Source of the DNA: Paludibacter sp.
GTDB lineage: Bacteria; Bacteroidota; Bacteroidia; Bacteroidales; Paludibacteraceae
DNA length: 64,000 nucleotides
Reading direction: 5' to 3'
Assembly (NCBI RefSeq): GCF_009712605.1
Contig: NZ_WASO01000015.1
Span: forward strand, 248,001 to 312,000
The position numbers and the translations under genes were made by a program. Shown piece after piece: positions 1 to 7,485 of this stretch; positions within the stretch are counted from its first letter, which is position 1, and the number at the start of each line of letters is the position of its first letter. The notes beneath the pieces are model-generated. The model searched no databases. It was not told the origin of the DNA and was given only the letters and a program-made list of their open reading frames with translations.

Positions 1-1
1 T

Positions 2-898
2 AAGTACGAAGAATATAAGAAAATAGCCTCCGAATTTAAAAAGATTGAAAAGTATTTCCCCTACAAATCGCAACCGGAAGTCGGCCTTGCATTTTCTTTC
101 CCGAGTCAAATAGCCAGTAGTTCATTCCCGGAACAACAGGAAAATCAGCTGCAAGCCTGCTGGAATCTTTTTTACTCGCGCAATATGGATGCAAATGTTG
201 TGGAAATCAGTAAAAGCGCATTGAAATATAAAGTGCTTTTTGTTCCCGGTATTACGGTTATGGATGACTTGACAGCCAATAAAATCCGTGAATTTGTAAA
301 AAATGGAGGTACGGTAATCATGACCAGCAATTCGGCTTTGGTGGATGCTTCGGGGCAGGTATTTAAATCAACTCACCCCGGAAAATTAAGCGATGTCTTT
401 GGAATCCGGATCGGTAGTTTCGAAGAAACCGAGTCGATGAATGAGATTTCACGCAAATCTTATAAAGGAAAAGCTCTTGAATTTACATACAAAGGAAAAG
501 CCGTTGATATGCAGTCGGCAAGGTTCGATGTAATTGAGCCGAAAGGAGCTGAAGTGATTGGCAGCATTACCAGTCTGGACAAAGATTATCCGATAATGAC
601 TTCAAATAAATATGGTAAAGGCCGTGCTATTTATGTTGGTTTACCGGCTGATGCCAGTGTTCTCAATCCATTGCTTGATGAGCTTATAGCCCAATTGAAC
701 ATAAAGAAGGGGCCGGAAGTACCATCGGGCGTTATGGCGCGTCAGATTGATAAAACGCACTTTTTGTATTTGAATGTAACAGGAGAACCGAAACAGATAC
801 CAATGAAGGGGAAATCCAGAAGTATTCTTTTTGATAAGGATTATAACGATAGTTTTACCGTTGCACCTTACGAACCTGAATTTATCGAAACAAAATGA
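2..898 (+). CDS. GH42 beta-galactosidase, C-terminal part (gene starts before the window)
   Basis: The reading frame is open from the first bases of the window, so this is the 3' end of a longer gene; 298 residues are visible. They match the non-catalytic C-terminal half of family GH42: the Rossmann-like trimerisation domain (about visible residues 27-240, with the stretches VGLAFSF, YKVLFVPG and FVKNGGTVIM typical of domain B) and a small final beta domain. The catalytic barrel lies upstream, so activity cannot be judged here. A full GH42 homologue sits at 22998-25100 with the same domain (YKVLIVPA, YVRKGGNLIL), which supports the assignment. The ATG at 185 is internal and is not the start. 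A GH31 gene follows 53 bases downstream on the same strand, so both probably belong to one transcript. The family usually hydrolyses terminal beta-galactosides; the substrate is inferred. Confidence 0.8.
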   Translation, partial: KYEEYKKIASEFKKIEKYFPYKSQPEVGLAFSFPSQIASSSFPEQQENQLQACWNLFYSRNMDANVVEISKSALKYKVLFVPGITVMDDLTANKIREFVKNGGTVIMTSNSALVDASGQVFKSTHPGKLSDVFGIRIGSFEETESMNEISRKSYKGKALEFTYKGKAVDMQSARFDVIEPKGAEVIGSITSLDKDYPIMTSNKYGKGRAIYVGLPADASVLNPLLDELIAQLNIKKGPEVPSGVMARQIDKTHFLYLNVTGEPKQIPMKGKSRSILFDKDYNDSFTVAPYEPEFIETK

Positions 899-951
899 GG
901 CTTGAAGACAGAAGGCCTTCCTGATTTTCAAAAATAAATTTGATAGATTAA

Positions 952-3372
952 ATGGAAAAACACGTATTTAAAATTTTCATGTTGTTTTCGCTCTTAATAA
1001 GCACCGCAAATGCCCAATCTTATGACGTGACGGGGACAGGAGTGAAGACTGAGATTAATGAAAATACTGTCGAAATTCAGTTTTATACCCCTTCCATAGT
1101 AAGGGTTGTAAAATATCCGAAAGGCAGTGTCTGTACAAAACATAGTCTGTCAGTTGTGAAATCACCCGAGAAAGTTTCTTTTAATGCCCAAAGAGTGGGT
1201 GATATTCTTCTGGTGAAAAGTAAAGCGTTGAGCGTAAATATTAATCTAGGTAGTGGTCAGGTAAATTTTTATTCCGCAGCTCAGACACCATTGCTAAAAG
1301 AAAAAGTGGGCGGTACTTCATTTGCCGAGATTAACGATGCAGGAGAAAAATCATTCACCGTATCTCAATCTTTCGAATTAGACAAAGACGAATGCATCTA
1401 CGGGCTGGGGCAACAGCAACAAGGAAAGATGTCTAAACGAAATGTCAGTCTTAAAATGATTCAGGGCAATCTCGATGATTATATCCCGTTTTTCCAATCA
1501 GTTAAGGGATATGGCCTGTTTTGGGACAACTATTCGCCCACGAATTTTGATGATAATCAGGAATGTACAACTTTTAAATCGGAAGTAGGCGATTGCATCG
1601 ATTACTACTTGATGAACGGAGGTAATGCTGATGGTGTGATTGCCTGTATGCGTAACCTGACAGGGCAGGCTCCTATGTTCCCGTTGTGGACGTACGGATT
1701 CTGGCAAAGCCGCGAGCGTTACAAAACTCAGGATGAATTGGTCGATGTTGTGAAGAAATACAGGGAACTCAATGTGCCGCTGGACGGAATCATCCAGGAC
1801 TGGCAATATTGGGGCAATAATTACCTGTGGAATGCGATGGAATTTCTCAATCCTGGATTTCAGGATCCTCAAAAAATGGTGAATGATGTTCATGGGCTTA
1901 ATGCCCACATGATTATCTCCATTTGGAGTTCGTTTGGCCCAAACACGAAGCAATTCAGGGAATTGGAGAAAATGAATGCCTTGTTCAATTTCAAGACCTG
2001 GCCTGAATCCGGCTCCGAAAAATTCCCGGTTAATAAGGATTATCCTTCCGGTGTAAAGGTTTACGATGCGTACAATCCGAAAGCACGCGATTTGTACTGG
2101 AGATACCTTAACGATGGCATTTTCAAACTGGGTATGGATGGTTGGTGGATGGATTCAACCGAACCGGATCATTTGGATGAAAAACCTGCCGATTTTGACA
2201 CAAAGACCTACCTGGGCAGTTTCCGTAAAGTGCGGAATGCTTATCCGTTGATGTCGGTGGGTGGAGTTTATCAACATCAACGTGAGGTGACTTCTGATAA
2301 ACGGGTCTTTATTCTTACCCGTTCGGCATTTGCCGGTCAGCAACGTTATGGTGCCAATACCTGGTCGGGAGATATTTCTGCGTCGTGGGAAACCTTGAAA
2401 AATCAGATCTCGACAGGTCTTAACTTTTCGCTTTCAGCTATACCAAACTGGAACTCAGATATTGGCGGATTCTTTCTGCAGAATTTCAAAAACCCGCTTG
2501 AAAATCCGGACTACAGGGAGTTGCACGTGCGTTGGATGCAGTTTGGCACTTTTTGTCCGATGATGCGTTCGCACGGCGAAGGGTATCCGCGCGAGCTTTA
2601 CCAATTCGGCAAAAAAGGAAATCCTACTTACGATGCCATCGAGAAATATATAAATCTAAGATATAGCTTATTGCCTTATATATATTCTGCATCGTGGCAG
2701 GTAACAGCAAACCAGTCGAGCATGATGCGTGCTTTGGTAATGGATTTTGCCACTGACAAACAGGCTATTGATCTCAATGATGAATTTATGTTTGGTAAAT
2801 CGCTTTTGGTTAGCCCGGTTACAGAACCTATGTATTGGAAAAAACAGTTGCAGGGAAAAGATTCTGTTAAGGTAGAAGATTACAGTGCGGTAAAAACAAA
2901 AGACGTTTATTTGCCCAAAGGAACCGATTGGTATGACTTCTGGACTGGTGAAAAGGCAGAAGGAGGAAAAACCATTCACAAGGAAGTCCCTTTAGACATT
3001 ATTCCATTATATGTAAAAGCCGGTTCCATACTGCCTGTTGGACCTAAAGTTCAATATGCAACAGAGAAGAAATGGGACAATCTTGAAATCCGTATTTACC
3101 CGGGAGCAGATGGAGAATTCACACTCTACGAAGATGAAAATGATAATTATAACTATGAAAAAGGGATTTATTCCACCATTCGTTTTTCATGGAACGATAA
3201 ACAAAAATCGCTGACTATAGATAAACGGAAGGGGCAATTCCCGGGTATGCTTGCGAATCGGAAATTTAATATCGTTGTAGTTGGTACTGCTCAGGGACAT
3301 GGTGGAGAATTATCAATTTCACCAGATAAGTTGGTTACATATAGCGGTAGCAAACTCACTGTGAGTTTTTGA
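952..3372 (+). CDS. secreted GH31 alpha-glycosidase (alpha-xylosidase or alpha-glucosidase)
   Basis: An 806-residue protein with a signal peptide (about residues 1-22, ending NAQS) followed by an N-terminal beta-sandwich, a GH31 (beta/alpha)8 barrel and C-terminal beta domains. The nucleophile is D401 in WWMDSTEPD and the acid/base is D474 in TWSGDISASW; LWTYGFWQSRERYKTQDEL at about 250 is also a GH31 signature. The family cleaves alpha-linked glucose or xylose from non-reducing ends, and sequence alone does not decide between them. It lacks the PA14 insert found in its paralogue at 25127-27949, so the two probably act on different linkages or side chains. It is likely periplasmic or surface-attached. 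It lies between the GH42 gene and a RhaM-type mutarotase, with short gaps, in a catabolic operon. Confidence 0.9.
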   Translation: MEKHVFKIFMLFSLLISTANAQSYDVTGTGVKTEINENTVEIQFYTPSIVRVVKYPKGSVCTKHSLSVVKSPEKVSFNAQRVGDILLVKSKALSVNINLGSGQVNFYSAAQTPLLKEKVGGTSFAEINDAGEKSFTVSQSFELDKDECIYGLGQQQQGKMSKRNVSLKMIQGNLDDYIPFFQSVKGYGLFWDNYSPTNFDDNQECTTFKSEVGDCIDYYLMNGGNADGVIACMRNLTGQAPMFPLWTYGFWQSRERYKTQDELVDVVKKYRELNVPLDGIIQDWQYWGNNYLWNAMEFLNPGFQDPQKMVNDVHGLNAHMIISIWSSFGPNTKQFRELEKMNALFNFKTWPESGSEKFPVNKDYPSGVKVYDAYNPKARDLYWRYLNDGIFKLGMDGWWMDSTEPDHLDEKPADFDTKTYLGSFRKVRNAYPLMSVGGVYQHQREVTSDKRVFILTRSAFAGQQRYGANTWSGDISASWETLKNQISTGLNFSLSAIPNWNSDIGGFFLQNFKNPLENPDYRELHVRWMQFGTFCPMMRSHGEGYPRELYQFGKKGNPTYDAIEKYINLRYSLLPYIYSASWQVTANQSSMMRALVMDFATDKQAIDLNDEFMFGKSLLVSPVTEPMYWKKQLQGKDSVKVEDYSAVKTKDVYLPKGTDWYDFWTGEKAEGGKTIHKEVPLDIIPLYVKAGSILPVGPKVQYATEKKWDNLEIRIYPGADGEFTLYEDENDNYNYEKGIYSTIRFSWNDKQKSLTIDKRKGQFPGMLANRKFNIVVVGTAQGHGGELSISPDKLVTYSGSKLTVSF

Positions 3373-3413
3373 AAGAGAAATCAATCACACAATAATTTAT
3401 AAACGAAAATCAT

Positions 3414-3767
3414 ATGCATTTATCGGTTCAAAGATTTTGCAAAACAATGGAGTTGCGCAACGATCCTTCATTAATCGAAGCCTATAAAAAAGCTCATGCA
3501 AAAGGCGCTGCATGGCCCGAAATAACCCAGGGGATGAAAGATGTGGGTATTCTTGATATGGAGATATACCTCTTGGGAAGAAAACTATTTATGATAATGG
3601 ACACAGTAGCTGATTTTGACCATGAAAAAGCAATGGCTGAGCTTGCCACAAAGCCTCGTCAAGGCGAATGGGAAGCACACATGTCGCAGTTTCAGGATAG
3701 CTCTGCCGAGGCAACAGCCGACCAAAAGTGGCAATTGATGGAGCGGATTTATAAGATGGATGAGTGA
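3414..3767 (+). CDS. L-rhamnose mutarotase (RhaM/DUF718) family protein
   Basis: A 117-residue cytoplasmic-type protein without signal peptide, close to the usual length (about 104-115) of the RhaM family, which interconverts sugar anomers after uptake. Family features are the N-terminal FCKTMELRNDPSLIEAYKKAH, with the conserved histidine at about residue 28, then WPEI, GILDMEIYLLG, and the C-terminal LATKPRQGEWEAHMSQFQ. Although named for L-rhamnose, relatives beside alpha-L-fucosidase genes probably act on L-fucose, and here a GH29 gene follows 87 bases downstream; this is an inference. Its last 56 codons are repeated almost unchanged at 7203-7373, where they form a headless fragment. Confidence 0.8.
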   Translation: MHLSVQRFCKTMELRNDPSLIEAYKKAHAKGAAWPEITQGMKDVGILDMEIYLLGRKLFMIMDTVADFDHEKAMAELATKPRQGEWEAHMSQFQDSSAEATADQKWQLMERIYKMDE

Positions 3768-3854
3768 TTTATACCGATAAAAGCAGAAAATTAATAAAAG
3801 AACCGGCTCTTTGAAAAAAGAGAATGAGTTTATTCAAGAATCGATACAAGTAAC

Positions 3855-5498
3855 ATGAAAACAAGAATTTTAAGTGTTGTCTTTGCCCTGACCGCTTTTT
3901 ATATGTCAGCGCAGGATAATAAGATGGTGATAGTTAACGCCGATAAGGAACCTGTTGCTCAGGGTAGGTTTGAACCCACCTGGCAATCGCTTAGTCAGTA
4001 CAAAGCGCCAGAATGGTTTCGTAACGCCAAGTTTGGTATATGGGCGCATTGGGGACCACAATGTCAACCTGAGATGGGCGACTGGTACGGACGTTTTATG
4101 TACAACGAAGGTAGCTGGCAATATAAATGGCATGTTCAACATTACGGTCATCCGTCGAAAGCGGGTTTTATGGAGGTGATCCACGACTGGAAAGCACTGA
4201 ACTGGAATCCGGAAAAACTGGTGGCACTTTATAAACGTGTAGGTGCTCAATACTTTTTTGCAATGGCCAACCACCACGACAACCTCGATTTGTGGGATAG
4301 TAAATATCAGGAATGGAACTCGGTCCGTGTAGGTCCCCAAAAAGACATTGTAGCCGGCTGGGCTGCAGCGGCAAAAAAATACAAACTGCCCTTCGGCTTA
4401 AGTGTACATGCTTCGCATACCTGGACGTGGTTTGAAACCGCGCAACGCTCCGATACAGCAGGTCCGTTGAAAGGAGTGCCTTACGATGCAAAAAGACTGA
4501 CAAAAGCCGATGGGAAAGGAACCTGGTGGGACGGTCTTGATCCGCAGGAGTTATATGAACAAGGCCATCCGCTAAGTAAAAACAGCGAAAAAGACATCAC
4601 GGCATTGTGGGGTCACTGGGACTGGGGCAATGGAGCTTGTCCTCCAAGCCAGAAATATTGCGATAAGTTTTACAACCGCACCATGGACCTAATCAATCTT
4701 TACCATCCTGATTTGTTGTATTTTGATGATTCAAAATTACCGCTTTATCCGGCCAGTGATGCGGGATTGAAAATTGCGGCGCACTACTATAACACCAACA
4801 TGGCTCAACACAAAGGGAAGCTGGAAGCGGTTATGTTTGGTAAGCAGTTGACCGAAGATCAAAAGAAATGTATGGTTTGGGACGTTGAACGCGGCGCACC
4901 CGACAAACCACAGGAAAATGCCTGGCAAACTTGTACTTGTATTGGCGATTGGCATTACAACAGAGGTATTTACGACAACGGAGGTTACAAATCGGCAGCT
5001 ACAGTTATCCGTATGCTGGTGGATATCGTGAGCAAAAATGGAAACCTGTTGCTCAATATTCCCGTTCGTGGCGATGGTACGATTGACGACAAAGAAGTGA
5101 CTGTGCTCGAAGGTATTGCTGCATGGATGGATGTGAATAAAGAGAGTATCTTCGATACGCGTCCATGGAAGGTTTTTGGTGAAGGTCCTTCGGTTGATGC
5201 CGTAAATAAATTGGATGGCGCCGGATTCAACGAGGGAAAACTGGCTTACACCGCAAAAGATATTCGTTATGCCCAAAAGGGAAATGTGATTTATGCAACT
5301 GTAATGGGAGTTTCATCCGAAGATATTTCACTCAAATCGCTTGTGAAAAATATTGGAACGCAAAAAATCAAGAAAATTGAATTGCTTGGCAGCAAGGAAA
5401 ACATTTCCTGGGAGCAAAATCCGGAAGCACTGGTAATCCGGAAGCCAAATAATGTTCCGAATAACATTGCAGAAGTGTTTAAAATACAAATAAGATAA
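3855..5498 (+). CDS. secreted GH29 alpha-L-fucosidase
   Basis: A 547-residue protein with a signal peptide (about 1-19, FYMSAQ) and a GH29 barrel. Visible family blocks are WFRNAKFGIWAHWGPQC near residue 55, HHDNLDLWDSKY near 140, and LLYFDD with the predicted nucleophile D291, then NGNLLLNIPVRGDG and a C-terminal beta domain. GH29 enzymes remove terminal alpha-L-fucose. It follows the RhaM-type mutarotase gene and is separated by only 5 bases from the metallo-beta-lactamase-fold gene, so co-transcription is very likely. The acid/base residue is not conserved in sequence across GH29 and was not assigned. A second, modular GH29 is encoded at 16554-18632; this one has no carbohydrate-binding modules, so it may act on small oligosaccharides in the periplasm. 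Confidence 0.9.
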   Translation: MKTRILSVVFALTAFYMSAQDNKMVIVNADKEPVAQGRFEPTWQSLSQYKAPEWFRNAKFGIWAHWGPQCQPEMGDWYGRFMYNEGSWQYKWHVQHYGHPSKAGFMEVIHDWKALNWNPEKLVALYKRVGAQYFFAMANHHDNLDLWDSKYQEWNSVRVGPQKDIVAGWAAAAKKYKLPFGLSVHASHTWTWFETAQRSDTAGPLKGVPYDAKRLTKADGKGTWWDGLDPQELYEQGHPLSKNSEKDITALWGHWDWGNGACPPSQKYCDKFYNRTMDLINLYHPDLLYFDDSKLPLYPASDAGLKIAAHYYNTNMAQHKGKLEAVMFGKQLTEDQKKCMVWDVERGAPDKPQENAWQTCTCIGDWHYNRGIYDNGGYKSAATVIRMLVDIVSKNGNLLLNIPVRGDGTIDDKEVTVLEGIAAWMDVNKESIFDTRPWKVFGEGPSVDAVNKLDGAGFNEGKLAYTAKDIRYAQKGNVIYATVMGVSSEDISLKSLVKNIGTQKIKKIELLGSKENISWEQNPEALVIRKPNNVPNNIAEVFKIQIR

Positions 5499-5503
5499 AA
5501 AGG

Positions 5504-6361
5504 ATGAAAAAGATTATAGGATTAATTTTAGCCCTGACTATTTATAGCTCAGCATTTTCACAAGTCAGAACAAGCGATTTGCACGTTACATACATTGCTA
5601 ATGAAGGATTTATGCTCAAAACAAAGCATCATAAGATTTTGATTGATGCCTTGTTTACAGACGGATACGGGTATTTTGCAACTCCGACAAAAGAATTGTT
5701 GGATCAAATAATGAATGCAAAGGCTCCATTCGACAGTATAAACTTTTGCTTCTTGACCCATTATCACAAGGATCATTCCGATTCGAAACTGATGAACGAT
5801 TATTTAAGCAAATTCCCTTCTGCGAAACTGATTACCACCAAGCCATCACTCGTATTTATCGACGGGGAACAGTTTCGGTTCGTGAAATTGCAAAAGCAGT
5901 TTTGCGAGCTCACACCCGAAACGAATAAAAGCATCAAACGTACAATTGATAATGTGACGGTGACGGCTCTCGGGCTAAAACACATGTCGTATATCGAGGA
6001 TGGCATTGATATTGAGCAATATATGAAAAATGTTGGGTTTTATATCAATATGGATGGAGTACGCATTTTTCATTCGGGCGATACGAAAATGGAACAGTTC
6101 AAGGATTATATGGCAAAAAACGGGCAATGGAAAGAACCCGTAAACGTTGCATTTGTCAATTACGAGCTATTGAATGGCGGGAAGGTAGATTTGGACTATC
6201 TAAAAAAGACATTAAACCCGAAATACATTATTGTAATGCATGTGCCTCCAACCCTGTATGAGGAATGGGCAAAGAAAGTAGAACAATTGAAACAGACTTT
6301 CCCTGGGATTATTCTTTTCAAGGATGCCTTGGAGAGCAAAACCCTGAATTGTAATTTTTAA
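5504..6361 (+). CDS. secreted metallo-beta-lactamase-fold hydrolase (UlaG-like)
   Basis: A 285-residue protein with a cleavable signal (residues 1-20, SSAFSQ). The zinc-binding HxHxDH motif is present as HYHKDH at residues 86-91, and a later conserved aspartate falls in FHSGDTKM at about 188-195, followed by VMHVPP with a further histidine, as in the beta-lactamase_2 / UlaG-like branch. The natural substrate is unknown: members include sugar-lactonases and phosphodiesterases. It starts 5 bases after the fucosidase stop and is followed 11 bases later by a DUF1349 gene, so it belongs to the glycan operon. A role in opening a sugar lactone or removing a non-sugar substituent would fit the context but is speculation. 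Confidence 0.75.
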   Translation: MKKIIGLILALTIYSSAFSQVRTSDLHVTYIANEGFMLKTKHHKILIDALFTDGYGYFATPTKELLDQIMNAKAPFDSINFCFLTHYHKDHSDSKLMNDYLSKFPSAKLITTKPSLVFIDGEQFRFVKLQKQFCELTPETNKSIKRTIDNVTVTALGLKHMSYIEDGIDIEQYMKNVGFYINMDGVRIFHSGDTKMEQFKDYMAKNGQWKEPVNVAFVNYELLNGGKVDLDYLKKTLNPKYIIVMHVPPTLYEEWAKKVEQLKQTFPGIILFKDALESKTLNCNF

Positions 6362-6372
6362 ACACATATTCA

Positions 6373-7032
6373 ATGAAAACATTTGTTTTATTTTTCGTAA
6401 TTGTTTTATCCTGCATAACCGATATGCAGGCGCAGGAAGTTAATATTTCGTCAATCCCTTATGCGATGCATTTTGAGAATAAGGCTAAAGATTTAAAAAT
6501 TGTGCGGGAGAACCATATTCAAATAGTTGCGCCAGCTAATACCGATCTGTTTGTCATGCCGGGATTCAGTGTAAATAAATCACCTCGGTTGGTATTTAGG
6601 CCTGATTCAGATTTTATCCTTACTGCAAAAATTACCCCTGAATTTAAGTCGAAATGGGATGCAGGCGTACTGATGATTTATAACGACAGTGTCCATTTTG
6701 CAAAATTCTGCTTCGAAGCGGATTTCAAAGGACAACCCAGAGTTGTTTCGGTTGTGTGCAACGATATTTCAGATGATTGCAACTCGATGGCTGTCAACTC
6801 AAAATGGGTTTACTACAGGATAACCGGGTCGACAAAAAGCAATACATTCGTTATTTATTATTCCGAAAATGGGAAAAGTTGGTTTCCAATCCGTGGATTT
6901 AAACTCGACAAAACAGATAACCTGCGTATTGGTTTCAGTGCCCAATCGCCATCGGGAAAAGAATGCAGTGTAGATTTTGAAGAAATATGCTTGCAGGAGC
7001 GAAAACTGAAAGATTTTTGGAAAGGCGAGTAA
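6373..7032 (+). CDS. secreted DUF1349 family protein (copy 1)
   Basis: A 219-residue protein with signal peptide (about 1-20, DMQAQ). The remainder is a single DUF1349 domain, a concanavalin A-like beta-sandwich related to the C-terminal domain of GH43 xylosidases; diagnostic blocks are KWDAGVLMIYNDSVHFAKFCFE near residue 95 and SVVCNDISDDCNS near 125, then IYYSENGKSWFPIRGF. It is closely similar along its length to the protein of 15774-16439, so the two are paralogues within one cluster. Both neighbour GH29 genes (this one downstream, the other upstream). Function is not established; the fold suggests sugar binding. Short spacing to the preceding gene (11 bases) points to the same operon. 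Confidence 0.75.
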   Translation: MKTFVLFFVIVLSCITDMQAQEVNISSIPYAMHFENKAKDLKIVRENHIQIVAPANTDLFVMPGFSVNKSPRLVFRPDSDFILTAKITPEFKSKWDAGVLMIYNDSVHFAKFCFEADFKGQPRVVSVVCNDISDDCNSMAVNSKWVYYRITGSTKSNTFVIYYSENGKSWFPIRGFKLDKTDNLRIGFSAQSPSGKECSVDFEEICLQERKLKDFWKGE

Positions 7033-7081
7033 TGGAAATTAAACGGATCAAATCATTCCTCTAAAAATAAAATTTATTATT

Positions 7082-7225
7082 ATGAAGAAGATAAAAGTAT
7101 CATTATTACTAACGTCATTTTTAGCTTTCGGTTTTATTTATGGCAATGGAAAAACATTAAACCACATTTTTAGTGCCCGGTATGAGTACATGATAGTTTC
7201 AAATGGATACAGTAGCCGATTTTGA
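7082..7225 (+). pseudogene. truncated 5' end of a secreted-protein gene
   Basis: A 47-codon frame opens with a convincing signal peptide (MKKIKVSLLLTSFLAFGFIYG) but stops at a TGA after only about 25 more residues. It overlaps, in another frame, the headless RhaM-type fragment that starts at 7203. The simplest reading is that a deletion or faulty recombination joined the start of a secreted protein gene to the end of a mutarotase gene, leaving both useless. It could still be translated as a short exported peptide. The original gene is not recognisable from this stretch. Confidence 0.4.
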
Positions 7226-7373
7226 CCATGAAAAAGCAATGGCTGAGCTTGCTACAAAGCCCCGTCAAAGCGAATGGGAAGCACACATGTCGCAGTTTCA
7301 GGATAGCTCTGCCGAAGCAATAGCCGACCAAAAGTGGCAATTGATGGAGCGAATTTATAAAATGGACGAATAA
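7203..7373 (+). pseudogene. duplicated 3' fragment of the RhaM-type mutarotase gene
   Basis: These 171 bases are nearly identical to the last 171 bases of the intact gene at 3597-3767, including the wording MDTVADFDHEKAMAEL and the end IYKMDE. The first 61 codons, including the conserved active-site histidine, are absent, so the fragment cannot encode a working mutarotase. Differences are few and mostly synonymous, with two amino acid changes (G to S and T to I), which suggests a fairly recent duplication. About 3.6 kb separates the copies; the fucosidase, metallo-beta-lactamase and DUF1349 genes lie between them. Confidence 0.85.
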
Positions 7374-7485
7374 ACACAACAAAAAATACGACCTTTGGAA
7401 TTTATAACCGACTATTATTGATATGAAACGAGCCCTGCAGAACGGGACGAGTTGCATGTGACCTTTAAAAATCAATTATTTACGC

